From assembly GCF_003144035.1 (NCBI RefSeq), contig NZ_QFWT01000005.1, positions 285,119-349,118 on the forward strand: a stretch of 64,000 nt of DNA, written 5' to 3'. The position numbers and the translations under genes are program-made. Positions 1 to 8,105 of this stretch are shown here, piece after piece. A model generated the notes under the pieces. That model had not been told where the DNA came from, searched no databases, and worked only from the letters and a program-made list of their open reading frames with translations. The stretch comes from Vibrio albus (GTDB lineage Bacteria; Pseudomonadota; Gammaproteobacteria; Enterobacterales; Vibrionaceae). The first letter of the stretch is position 1; the number at the start of each line of letters is the position of its first letter.

Positions 1-23
1 TCCGAGTTAACAGCAAAAAGTCA

Positions 24-804
24 GGTACTGTCAAGTTAACTTCCTGTGTGGCAGTATTGACCAATGAATATTTATAAACGGCATCGGTATCCTCCGGATA
101 TCATTCAATATGCTGTCTGGGTTTATTTCCGCTTTAGTTTGAGCTTTAGGGATGTTGAAGATCTTCTTGCGGAACGAGGCATTACCGTAAGTTATGAAAC
201 TATCCGGTATTGGTGCAATAAATTTGGGCGTATCTATAGCAAGCGTTTGAAGAAAAGTGCCAGTCGGTTCGGTGATACCTGGTTCATGGATGAGGTGTTC
301 ATTAATATTCGTGGTGAGCGTCACTACCTTTGGCGAGCGGTAGACCAAGATGGTGATGTTATTGATATTCTTGTACAAAAAAGAAGAGATGGGAAAGCTG
401 CAAAGCGTTTCTTCAAACGCTTACTAACCAGTAATCAAGGAGTTAAACCTTGGAAAGTCGTTACAGATAAACTCCGAAGCTATGATGTCGCTCATAGGGA
501 ACTGGTACCCGAATCAATCCACGACAACATCAAGTATCATAACAATCGAGCCGAGAGCTCCCATGAATCGACTAGAGTTAGGGAAAGGCAAATGCGTAAA
601 TTTAAGAGCAGGGCTCATGCACAGCGTTTCCTCAGTATGTTTTCGTTGGTTTATAACGTCTTCAATTCACAAAGGCATTTATGCAGTGCCGCACTCTACA
701 AAAGTCGAAGATCTAAGGCCTTTACCACATGGAGAAATATCACGGCTAGTTAAGAGGTATTTAACTGAAAAATTGTGACGCAATGTAGTTAAGTTGACAG
801 TACC
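24..804 (+). mobile_element. Complete IS6-family insertion sequence
   Basis: A 781-bp element bounded by near-perfect terminal inverted repeats: GGTACTGTCAAGTTAACT at the left end and, reverse-complemented, GGTACTGTCAACTTAACT at the right end. It carries a single transposase gene. Length and one-gene layout fit the IS6/IS26 family. The flanking 8-mers (AAAAGTCA left, TTCATAAT right) do not match, so no target-site duplication survives. It sits between fragments of IS3-family orfB. Confidence 0.9.
64..753 (+). CDS. IS6-family DDE transposase
   Basis: A 229-aa protein of normal IS6-family length that catalyses replicative (cointegrate-forming) transposition of the surrounding element. The N-terminal ~60 residues form the helix-turn-helix region, with the family-typical start MNIYKRHRYPPDIIQ. 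The RNase-H-fold catalytic core shows the DDE signature: Asp in WFMDEVFI (about residue 76), Asp in VVTDKLRSY (about 140), and Glu in NNRAESSHE (about 174). The start ATG lies 40 bp inside the left terminal repeat. Reading frame and motifs look intact, so the element may still be active. This family often mobilises neighbouring DNA by pairs of copies; only one copy lies in this window. Confidence 0.92.
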   Translation: MNIYKRHRYPPDIIQYAVWVYFRFSLSFRDVEDLLAERGITVSYETIRYWCNKFGRIYSKRLKKSASRFGDTWFMDEVFINIRGERHYLWRAVDQDGDVIDILVQKRRDGKAAKRFFKRLLTSNQGVKPWKVVTDKLRSYDVAHRELVPESIHDNIKYHNNRAESSHESTRVRERQMRKFKSRAHAQRFLSMFSLVYNVFNSQRHLCSAALYKSRRSKAFTTWRNITAS

Positions 805-806
805 TT

Positions 807-1178
807 CATAATAGCGAATTAACAATGAGAGTATTACGGCTTGCAGTACAGAAAAGACGAATTCAGGACAAAGTGGTATTTCATTCTGATCAGGGATGCC
901 AATATACCAGTGATTCTTTTCAACGGACGCTGAAAGAATACGGCATTGAATCCAGTATGAGCCGTGCAGGAAATTGCCTGGACAATGTGGTAACAGAACG
1001 TTTTTTCAGGAGCCTAAAATCAGAACGAGTCAATTATCGACGGTACGAAACACGTCACCAAGCGATTGCTGATATCATTGACTACATAGAACCATTCTAC
1101 AATCAAAAACGAAAACATTATCGGTTGGGGAATATATCGCCTGTGCAATACGAGATAAATTTACAAAAAACTGCCTAA
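807..1178 (+). pseudogene. IS3-family transposase OrfB, C-terminal fragment
   Basis: The reading frame is open from the base after the IS6 right end and encodes ~124 residues ending the DDE integrase core: Asp in FHSDQGCQYTS and Glu in NCLDNVVTERFF, then the terminal region FYNQKRKHYRLG...SPVQYE typical of IS3-family OrfB. The N-terminal two-thirds of OrfB is missing, replaced by the IS6 element. The IS3 right end is probably near 1208, since the sequence runs out in ...GACCGTTACA. The fragment cannot encode an active transposase. Confidence 0.85.
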
Positions 1179-1208
1179 AACAGTCTCCAATTTTAGTTGA
1201 CCGTTACA

Positions 1209-1423
1209 CTATTCCGGAATACTTCCATCGAGGGCTGACCCTTTTAACTCCTTCTGATTGGATAAAAGCAGCTGATGGGGACTGTGTGGATGAATACTAC
1301 CAATCGGATGCTGAAGTTCTTAAGACCTATTTAGCCATGTTGTGGAAGCCGATCGAAGAAAGAGCGTTAGAAAGAGGATGCTATCTGGAATTTTTTATGA
1401 AGCATCATTTTAACTATGCCTAA
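1209..1423 (+). pseudogene. C-terminal fragment of an unrecognised protein
   Basis: Immediately after the IS3 right end a frame stays open for ~70 codons (IPEYFHRGLTLLTPSDWI... to ...EFFMKHHFNYA) and ends in TAA at 1421-1423. There is no plausible start, so it looks like the 3' part of a host gene cut by the insertion sequence. I do not recognise the family. The following ~125 bp up to 1550 hold nothing I can identify. Confidence 0.35.
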
Positions 1424-1550
1424 TATGAACTCGGTCGAGATTTAGTGATTAGCTAAACGCGGTTCTGATACTTATATGAGTGCGAATTATCTGGTAATTT
1501 GAAGGGTTGGTTTTGTACTATATGTATGAATATAAAGTGTTTTTTCTGTC

Positions 1551-1820
1551 TTAAATGAAGTAGGTAGCCTTTTTTACGACATCTAGCTCTTCTGCTTGTT
1601 CTGCCAACTGCCTTTTGAGCTTGGCTACTTCAGCGGCTAGCTCTTGCTCTCGCTGACTGGTCGTGGTGTCTTTCTTTACAGCCTTACGCCAACCGTAGAT
1701 CTGAGATTCATGTAAGGAGAGCTGTCTTGCTGCCGCAGCTACTCCCACCTTCTATGCTAGCTTCAGGGCTTCTACTTTAAATTCAGGAGAATGGATAATA
1801 CGTTTCTTCTTGTTTGTCAT
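1551..1820 (-). pseudogene. IS3-family OrfA, nonsense-mutated remnant
   Basis: Reading leftward from ATG at 1820, the frame gives an IS3 OrfA: MTNKKKRIIHSPEFKVEAL, then HTH residues, then a leucine-zipper-like EQELAAEVAKLKRQLAEQ segment. Codon 23 is TAG (plus-strand 1752-1754), where the family has a sense codon. The 3' end is also altered and stops after ...KKATYFI. The element's terminal repeat is visible at 1861-1882 (ends TGATCCGCACCACCAGTTTT on the minus strand). No orfB follows, so the element is a dead fragment. Confidence 0.8.
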
Positions 1821-1898
1821 GGTTCACCTTGTTAGTGATTGTACTCACTTAACTCGGTGTCTAAAACTGGTGGTGCGGATCAGGGTTAGCTAATCCCT

Positions 1899-2226
1899 TC
1901 ATGATGACAGCTCGCGGATAAGCTGTGCCAGGTAACCTGCGGGGATGTTTAGCTGAATACTAAGTTCAACGTCATTAAACGTGAGCGTCATGTCCGCACC
2001 AACAGGAGCAGTCACTTGATAACGAGTCGTCTGCTCAACCACCTCTGCTCGGAACAAAACCGCTCTTTGGATGACTTCGGGTAAGCTCCAGTGAGCGTCG
2101 TTTTGAAAAGAAGGTTGAAGGGCTGAGTTGGTTCTGACGGCAGAACTCTCTCTGATTCAGGGAACTACTCTCATACTGCTGGAATATCTCCAGCCATTCT
2201 TGGTCGCTGGGTCGGCGGTGAGCCAT
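1899..2226 (-). pseudogene. IS66-family TnpA, frameshifted remnant
   Basis: Starting at ATG 2226 the product begins MAHRRPSDQEWLEIFQQYES, with the FCRQNQLSPSTFFSKRR helix typical of the small IS66 accessory protein TnpA. A frameshift near 2060-2100 moves the rest (VEQTTRYQVTAPVGADMTL, then IPAGYLAQLIREL) into another frame. That frame ends in TGA at 1899-1901, overlapping the ATG of tnpB. tnpB is cut after about six codons by the IS3 end at 1882. The IS66 terminal sequence (minus strand TAAGCTGACCCC) lies at 2267-2278. Confidence 0.75.
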
Positions 2227-2258
2227 GATCTTATCTCCTTGCTGATGGAGATAAGATC
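2227..2258 (-). promoter_or_regulatory. Hairpin that buries the tnpA ribosome-binding site
   Basis: A perfect 12-bp stem (GATCTTATCTCC / GGAGATAAGATC) with an 8-nt loop ends one base before the tnpA ATG. The tnpA Shine-Dalgarno AAGGAG is inside the stem. In RNA this would hide the ribosome-binding site and limit transposase-operon translation. Structure is seen directly; the regulatory role is inference. Confidence 0.55.
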
Positions 2259-2311
2259 ATAAAACTGGGGTCAGCTTAATTGAATGTGTGGTTTATGACG
2301 CGGTTACTATT

Positions 2312-2354
2312 CTTTTTCTTAACTCATGAAATTCTTTCATGAGTTAAGAAAAAG
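2312..2354. repeat. Perfect 20-bp inverted repeat with 3-nt loop
   Basis: The left arm CTTTTTCTTAACTCATGAAA is exactly complementary to the right arm at 2335-2354, separated by TTC. It lies between the IS66 end (2278) and the CRP-like site (2406), ~155 bp upstream of the LacI-type gene. It could act as a bidirectional terminator insulating the sugar operon from the IS region, or be the end of a small mobile element. It is AT-rich with T-runs in both orientations. Confidence 0.6.
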
Positions 2355-2405
2355 TGTTGTTGTACGCATTATTCCAGTAAGTGGCAAATAAACTGGAAGA
2401 TTTTA

Positions 2406-2421
2406 TGTGACAAATGTCACA
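2406..2421. promoter_or_regulatory. CRP-cAMP binding site
   Basis: TGTGACAAATGTCACA matches both half-sites of the TGTGA-N6-TCACA consensus exactly. It is 90 bp upstream of the LacI-family gene that heads the beta-glucoside operon, the right place for catabolite activation. Only ~36 bp separate the regulator from the binding-protein gene, so this may be the main promoter region for the whole operon. Confidence 0.7.
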
Positions 2422-2509
2422 ATCGAAAGTGCGAGGAACCTAGAAAATCAGTTCATGAAAGCGATTTCGGATATCGCAGAGAATTTAGAAGTAGGGTTTT
2501 AAAGTTTTT

Positions 2510-3511
2510 GTGGTCACGATTAAAGATGTCTCTGAATTAGCGGGTGTTTCTCAAGCAACTGTATCGAGAGTGATTAATGGAAAGTGTCGTGTTGGTACAG
2601 ATAAAAAGCTTAGAGTTGAAAGAGCAATAAAAATTTTGGGTTATAGACCTAATGCGATAGCTCAGGCATTAGCATCCTGCAGAACAGGAAGTATTGGTAT
2701 TATTGTCCCTGAGTTAGGCGGTTTTTTTTCAGGTATATTAAATAGTATGGAAAGATTGCTCCGTAATTTGGGATATCACGTAATTGTAACTACAGGTTCA
2801 AATACCGAACAGAGTGAACAAGAGTCTGTTGAATTTATGCTCAATAGGCGAGTGGATGCAATTATTTTACATACGCAACAGCTTTCTGATGAATATTTAA
2901 TTGATTTGGAAAAAAAAGGAATATATATAGTATTAATTAATAGAATTATACCTGAAATAGCGGAAAGCTGCATTAACATAGATAATGTGTTAGGAGGTTT
3001 AATAGCGACTAAGCATTTAATAAATATGGGGCATAAAACAATTGCTTGTATTACGGGTCCACTTGAGAAGGCTGATGCTAGAGAACGGTTAGAAGGTTAT
3101 AGACAAGCACTGAATAGTTCAGATATCGAGTACAGAGATGATTTAGTAGTAGAAGCTAGCTTCACTGAAGAGTCTGGAGCCAGAGCTACTGAAAAATTGC
3201 TTGGAAGGAACTATGAATTCTCAGCTATTTTTGCATCTAATGATCATATGGCCTTTGGTGCTTCTGAAGTATTGAAAACAAAAGGATATGCTATTCCAGA
3301 GCAAATATCTTTGATTGGCTTTGATGATGTTATTTTTGCTCGTTATTTAACCCCTAGTTTAACAACAATAAACTTTCCAGTAGAAAGTATGAGTGAAGAA
3401 GCTGTACAGCTTGTTATTCAGAAAATAAAGAAACATGATAAAAATGTAAATTTTAAATTGTCACCATCTCTTGTTATTAGAGCATCAGTGAGAAATTTAA
3501 AAGAAACATGA
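2510..3511 (+). CDS. LacI/PurR-family transcriptional regulator
   Basis: A 333-aa repressor-type protein. Residues 2-50 form the LacI HTH and hinge (TIKDVSELAGVSQATVSRVI, then GYRPNAIAQAL); residues ~60-330 form the periplasmic-binding-protein-like effector domain (GSIGIIVPELGGFF, FASNDHMAFGA, ISLIGFDD). The start is GTG at 2510, chosen because the HTH begins right after it. The gene is followed after 36 bp by a sugar ABC importer and glycosidases on the same strand, so it most likely controls that operon, with a beta-glucoside or its breakdown product as inducer. A CRP site lies upstream. The ligand cannot be read from sequence. Confidence 0.9.
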   Translation: MVTIKDVSELAGVSQATVSRVINGKCRVGTDKKLRVERAIKILGYRPNAIAQALASCRTGSIGIIVPELGGFFSGILNSMERLLRNLGYHVIVTTGSNTEQSEQESVEFMLNRRVDAIILHTQQLSDEYLIDLEKKGIYIVLINRIIPEIAESCINIDNVLGGLIATKHLINMGHKTIACITGPLEKADARERLEGYRQALNSSDIEYRDDLVVEASFTEESGARATEKLLGRNYEFSAIFASNDHMAFGASEVLKTKGYAIPEQISLIGFDDVIFARYLTPSLTTINFPVESMSEEAVQLVIQKIKKHDKNVNFKLSPSLVIRASVRNLKET

Positions 3512-3547
3512 TTTTTTATATTCCTAATAAGACATTGAGGATGACAT

Positions 3548-4792
3548 ATGAAATTTAAGACATTGGCACTTTCAGGAGCGATTGCATTAACTCTCGCTTC
3601 CACTGTTTCTGCTTCGGAATCTAGTATCCGTTTCGATGGATTTCCTGATTTTGATAGTAGTTTGAAAGTAATTGCCCCGGAATTTGAAAAAGAGACAGGG
3701 ATCAAAGTAGATGTTCTTATGAACAACCATGGGGATCACCATACTAAGCTAACTACTAACCTTGCGACTGGCTCTGGTGCTGGAGACGTTATTGTAGTTG
3801 ATGTAGAGAAAGTTGGACCCTTTGTGGCTTCTGGGGGACTTGTGGACTTATCTAAACAGTATGGGGCAGATAAATATGAGGAACTATTTGCTCCATATGC
3901 TTGGGCTCAAGGTAAAGGTGCTGATGGCGATGTATATGGTATACCCGTCGATTTAGGCCCGGGTGTTATGTATTACCGTACGGATATTTTTGAAAAAGCT
4001 GGGATAGATCTTAAGGATGCAATTAAAGACTGGGATTCATATATCAAAGCTGGGGAAGCGTTGAAAAAACAAAATATCCAGTTAATAGCCTCAGCATCAG
4101 ATGTTGCTCAAGCCATTATTTTTACGACTGTTCCTGAAGGTGAAGGTCTGTATTTTGACAAGAATGGAAAGTCAGTTGTTACCTCAGAGCGATTTGTACA
4201 CGCCTTTGAAGTTGCAAAAGAAATTAGAGACAAAGGCTTAGACGGCCATATTCGAGCATGGTCGAATGAGTGGTATGAAGGATTCAGAAAAGGCACATTT
4301 GCCACGCAACTTTCTGGCGCTTGGTTACTCGGACATTTAAAAAACTGGATTGCTCCTGAAACGAAAGGGAAGTGGGCTGTATCCCATTTACCTGATGGTA
4401 TCTACGGGAGTTGGGGATGATCTTTCTTATCTATACCTAAACAGTCTTCAAAGCAAGATAAAGCTTGGAAGTTTATTGAATTCATGACAACTAATAGATC
4501 TGTTCAATTGGAGCATTTTAAAACAATTGCAGCATTTCCTGCAAACGTGACAACGTATGATGACGCTCTCTTTAAAGAGAGTATGGACTTCTTAGGAGGC
4601 CAGAAAGCACGTTTACTATTTGCAGAAGTAGCGAAGAACATAAAGCCTGTTTCTCCAGCTAAAGGTGATCATATTGCTCGTTCTATCGTCTTAGAAAATG
4701 CACTGATGGAAGTTTTAGATGAAGGGAAGGATATCAAAGTAGCTTTAAAAGAAGCAGAGCGCCTAATTAAACGTCGCACAAGAAATATGTAG
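3548..4792 (+). pseudogene. Sugar ABC transporter substrate-binding protein interrupted by in-frame TGA
   Basis: Family-1 extracellular solute-binding protein (MalE/UgpB-like) meant to deliver an oligosaccharide to the downstream permeases. It begins with a signal peptide (MKFKTLALSGAIALTLAST, cleavage near SAS-ES). The frame runs 290 codons to TGA at 4418-4420, then stays open in the same frame to 4792. Removing the one stop gives a continuous ~414-residue protein of normal family length, with ...DGIYGSWG before and SFLSIPKQSSKQDKAWKFIE after it. The change is consistent with GGA to TGA. The C-terminal part has an ATG at 4484 but no signal peptide. Either a recent nonsense mutation, a base-call error, or stop read-through; the surrounding operon is intact. 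Confidence 0.85.
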
Positions 4793-4815
4793 TTATATTA
4801 GTAGTTTTTATAATC

Positions 4816-4836
4816 TAGGGAGGGGAAACCTCCCTA
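4816..4836 (+). promoter_or_regulatory. Intercistronic stem-loop after binding-protein gene
   Basis: TAGGGAGG / CCTCCCTA form an 8-bp perfect stem with loop GGAAA, between the binding-protein gene and the first permease gene. There is no U-run. In ABC operons such hairpins typically protect the upstream mRNA and reduce permease expression relative to binding protein. That function is inferred by analogy. Confidence 0.55.
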
Positions 4837-4854
4837 TCGTAAGAGGTTTTTACT

Positions 4855-5844
4855 ATGAGTCAAGCAGCAAATGCAGCTATAGATTCGCTATCATCAGAAA
4901 AGGTTTTTAATCGCTTGAAATTGAAAGCGCTTACTCCTTATGGGTTTCTATTACCTTTTCTAGTTATTTTTTCGATTTTTGGTATTTTTCCATTAGTTTT
5001 TTCTGTTTTCTTGTCCTTTCATGAGTGGAACCCTGTAGAAGGGCTTAGTGCAATGAAATATGTAGGATTCGAAAATTATAGCGTTGCTTTAACCGATCCG
5101 TGGCTTTGGAGATCTTTGAAAAATACAGTTTGGCTGGCTATTACATCTGGGGTCGCTCAACACTTAATAGCAATACCAACAGCGTATATTTTGGTTTCTA
5201 TGGGTAATAACATCCGGCATTGGTTAACATCAGCGTACTTCTTGCCTTATATTACTTCTACAGTTGCAGCATCTCTTATTTTTTTCAATATGTACTCTCC
5301 TCATTCAGGAATTATAAATCAGTCTTTGATTGCTTTGGCTGATAATCCTATTCTTGGCTGGGCATTTTCCTGGGTTAATGATTTTCAGCCTATTCGATGG
5401 CTAGAAGATTCTATTATGATAAAGCCATCAATTGCTATTATGGTGTTCTGGAAATATACAGGATTTAATATTGTGTTATATACAACCGGATTGATGACTA
5501 TTCCTAAAGATATATTAGAAGCTGCTCGTATGGATGGAGCGAATTTCTTACGTCGTTTTTGGCATATCTCCTTACCGATGATTAGACCATTCATTTTCTT
5601 TGCTATAACCATGACTATTATTGGTAACTTACAATTGTTTGAAGAGCCATTTGTTTTAACTAGTGGTAATGGTGGTACTGGTCAGGCTGGTTTAACTATT
5701 TCTATGTATCTTTATAAAGTAGGTTGGGAGTGGCTAGAAATGGGTACAGCATCCGCAATCTCATGGCTACTATTCGCACTTATAGCAACATGTACCACAG
5801 TTCAGTTTTTGTTCTTTGGCAAGAAAGGGTTAGAGGAGTATTAA
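4855..5844 (+). CDS. Sugar ABC transporter permease (MalF/UgpA-type)
   Basis: A 329-aa inner-membrane subunit with about six hydrophobic segments (the first at FLLPFLVIFSIFGIFPLVFSV). The cytoplasmic EAA coupling loop is visible at about residues 222-245 (EAARMDGANFLRRFWHISLP). It pairs with the permease gene that starts 1 bp after its stop to form the translocation pore for an oligosaccharide. Neighbours (binding protein, ATPase, GH1, GH94) point to a beta-linked gluco-oligosaccharide as substrate. The family is clear; substrate is inference. Confidence 0.92.
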   Translation: MSQAANAAIDSLSSEKVFNRLKLKALTPYGFLLPFLVIFSIFGIFPLVFSVFLSFHEWNPVEGLSAMKYVGFENYSVALTDPWLWRSLKNTVWLAITSGVAQHLIAIPTAYILVSMGNNIRHWLTSAYFLPYITSTVAASLIFFNMYSPHSGIINQSLIALADNPILGWAFSWVNDFQPIRWLEDSIMIKPSIAIMVFWKYTGFNIVLYTTGLMTIPKDILEAARMDGANFLRRFWHISLPMIRPFIFFAITMTIIGNLQLFEEPFVLTSGNGGTGQAGLTISMYLYKVGWEWLEMGTASAISWLLFALIATCTTVQFLFFGKKGLEEY

Positions 5845-5845
5845 A

Positions 5846-6736
5846 ATGGCTAGTTATATAACAACAAAGAATTCTTTATCTGGTCTGAAGCCTAGCGATA
5901 AGAATATTGAACTATTAACAAAGTTATTAATGATTTTTCTTGCTACTATTTTAATCGTATCTGCAGTAATAACCGTATTTCCTTTTATTTGGTCCGCTAT
6001 TCTTTCAACTCGTGACCGCAGTGAAATATTTGGTTCTGGGATTAGTTTTGCTATTGGTGAAAGTTTAAAAATCAACTATGCGAAGTTACAAGAAATAATG
6101 CCGTTCTGGCAGGCTATGTTTAATTCAATTTATATTGCGTTTTTAGGTACAACTATTTCTTTACTATTTTGTAGCATGGGTGGGTACGCTTTTGCTGTGT
6201 ATAAGTTTAAAGGTAAAAACGTACTATTTGGAATGTTGGTTGGATCAATGATGATTCCACCAGTTCTTAGCTTAATACCATATTTTATGATAGTAAAATT
6301 TTTAGGATTGATGGATAACAGTATCGCTGTTTGGTTACCGTTTACTACAACACCATTTGGAATATTCTTGATGAGGCAACATGTAGTAGCTTCTATTCCA
6401 AAGGAACTTTTGGAAGCTGCAAAATTAGATGGAGCAGGAGAATTTAGAACATATTGGAGTGTTGTATTACCATTGATGAAACCTGCTTTGGCTACTTTAT
6501 CAATAGTTCAGTTTGTTTTCTTCTGGAATATGTTTATGCAGCCACTTGTGGTTCTAACTACACCTGAAAATTATGTTATCACTCAGGCATTACGGAGTGT
6601 TCAAGGTATTCCAAATACTCCTTGGGGGGCTGTAATGTTGGGTACCACCATTTCAATTTTACCATTAATTATTACTTATCTATTTGCATCTAAACAGATG
6701 ATTAGTGGACTAACGTCCGGTGCAGTAAAAGGTTAG
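5846..6736 (+). CDS. Sugar ABC transporter permease (MalG/UgpE-type)
   Basis: A 296-aa partner permease of the carbohydrate uptake CUT1 type. It has a hydrophobic N-terminal segment (IFLATILIVSAVITVFPFIW), six predicted membrane spans, and an EAA motif near residues 187-210 (EAAKLDGAGEFRTYWSVVLP). The ATG follows the upstream permease stop by one base, so the two are translationally linked. The GH1 gene follows after 13 bp. Confidence 0.92.
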   Translation: MASYITTKNSLSGLKPSDKNIELLTKLLMIFLATILIVSAVITVFPFIWSAILSTRDRSEIFGSGISFAIGESLKINYAKLQEIMPFWQAMFNSIYIAFLGTTISLLFCSMGGYAFAVYKFKGKNVLFGMLVGSMMIPPVLSLIPYFMIVKFLGLMDNSIAVWLPFTTTPFGIFLMRQHVVASIPKELLEAAKLDGAGEFRTYWSVVLPLMKPALATLSIVQFVFFWNMFMQPLVVLTTPENYVITQALRSVQGIPNTPWGAVMLGTTISILPLIITYLFASKQMISGLTSGAVKG

Positions 6737-6749
6737 ATTTAAAAAGGTT

Positions 6750-8105
6750 ATGACAATGAATAAATATCAGCTTCCGAGTGATTCTAAGTTACGTAGTAAG
6801 GAATTTGTATTCGGAGTAGCAACTTCCTCATACCAAATTGAGGGGGCTGTAAGAGAAGGTGGAAGGGTACCTTCTATATGGGATACGTTCTGTAAAGAGC
6901 CTGGTAAAGTGGACAATGGAGATAATGGCGATATCGCTTGTGATCATTATCATTTATGGAAACAAGATATAGACATGATCCATGCGTTAGGTGTAGATGC
7001 CTATCGTTTTTCTATTGCCTGGCCTCGTATTATTCCGGAAGATGGTGTGGTGAATAAGCAAGGGCTGGAGTTTTATGAAAAGATTATTGACGAATGCCAT
7101 GCTTTAGGAATGAAAGTTTATGTCACTCTGTACCATTGGGATCTTCCTCAATATCTTGAAGACAAAGGCGGGTGGCTAAATCGTGAAACTGCTTATAAAT
7201 TTGCTGACTATGCTCAAGTTGTTAGTAATTATTTTGGCGACAAGATTGATGTATATACGACTCTGAATGAGCCTTTTGTAGCTGCATTTTTAGGTTATCG
7301 TTGGGGGGAACATGCGCCTGGAATTTTTGGTGAGCGAGAGGGATTTTCAGCATCGCATCATCTTATGCTAGGACATGGCTTGGCAATGCCTATTCTACGA
7401 GAAAATGCTCCTAATTCGAGTCATGGAATAGTAGTTAACGCTTCACCCGCATATCCTTATAGTGAAAAAGATCAAGGCGCAGCAGACTACAGTGAAGCAG
7501 AAAACTACCATTGGTTCCTAGACCCTGTACTGAGAGGAAAATATCCGGAATTAGTTGTTGAACGTCAGTCAATGAATATGCCAATGATTCTGGAGAACGA
7601 TCTAAACATAATTAATGCTCCAGTGGATTATATTGGGATTAATTACTATACGCGTAGTGTTAATCGTTACAACGAGAATGGAGATATAGAATCAGTACCA
7701 CAAGTTGATGCTGAACAGACGTACATTGGCTGGGAAATATACCCTCAAGGCCTGACAGATTTATTGGTACGTCTGAGTGAACGTTACGATAATTTGCCAC
7801 CGATCTATATTTCGGAAAATGGAGCCGCTGGAGATGATAAGTGTGTGAGTGGGGAAATTCATGATACCCAGAGAGTAACTTACTATCAGGACCATCTTCA
7901 AGCAGTTGACGAGGCCATAAAAGCAGGGGTACCAGTAGTTGGTTATTTTGCATGGAGTCTTATGGATAATTTTGAATGGGCATTTGGTTATACCCAGCGT
8001 TTTGGAATGGTTCATGTCGATTATAAGACCCAGAAAAGAACACTTAAACAAAGTGCAATTGCTTATAAAAATATGCTACTAGAGCGAGCAGAGGAGAATA
8101 AATAA
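6750..8105 (+). CDS. GH1 beta-glucosidase
   Basis: A 451-aa glycoside hydrolase family 1 enzyme of normal length, with no signal peptide, hence cytoplasmic. The acid/base Glu is in TLNEPF (E174) and the nucleophile Glu in YISENGA (E356). Other family motifs are the N-terminal FGVATSSYQIEGA, RFSIAWPRI, and WSLMDNFEW near the C-terminus. It would hydrolyse imported beta-glucosides, releasing glucose. Two ATGs (6750, 6756) are possible; the AAGG at ~6743 suits the first slightly better. Its stop overlaps the next ATG (TAATG), so expression is coupled to the ABC ATPase. Preference between glucosides, galactosides and 6-phospho forms is not certain, but the non-PTS transporter argues for unphosphorylated substrates. 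Confidence 0.93.
   Translation: MTMNKYQLPSDSKLRSKEFVFGVATSSYQIEGAVREGGRVPSIWDTFCKEPGKVDNGDNGDIACDHYHLWKQDIDMIHALGVDAYRFSIAWPRIIPEDGVVNKQGLEFYEKIIDECHALGMKVYVTLYHWDLPQYLEDKGGWLNRETAYKFADYAQVVSNYFGDKIDVYTTLNEPFVAAFLGYRWGEHAPGIFGEREGFSASHHLMLGHGLAMPILRENAPNSSHGIVVNASPAYPYSEKDQGAADYSEAENYHWFLDPVLRGKYPELVVERQSMNMPMILENDLNIINAPVDYIGINYYTRSVNRYNENGDIESVPQVDAEQTYIGWEIYPQGLTDLLVRLSERYDNLPPIYISENGAAGDDKCVSGEIHDTQRVTYYQDHLQAVDEAIKAGVPVVGYFAWSLMDNFEWAFGYTQRFGMVHVDYKTQKRTLKQSAIAYKNMLLERAEENK

Noticed and set aside
31..378. Opposite-strand open frame within the IS6 transposase
   Set aside because: It is antisense to a clear DDE transposase and has no family features; many similar antisense frames over other real genes were left out for the same reason.
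16..812. Target-site duplication of the IS6 element
   Set aside because: The 8-bp flanks AAAAGTCA and TTCATAAT are unrelated.
4418..4420. TGA in the binding-protein gene as a selenocysteine codon
   Set aside because: The family has no selenoproteins, the position is not catalytic, and I see no SECIS-like hairpin directly after the codon. A nonsense mutation or base error is simpler.
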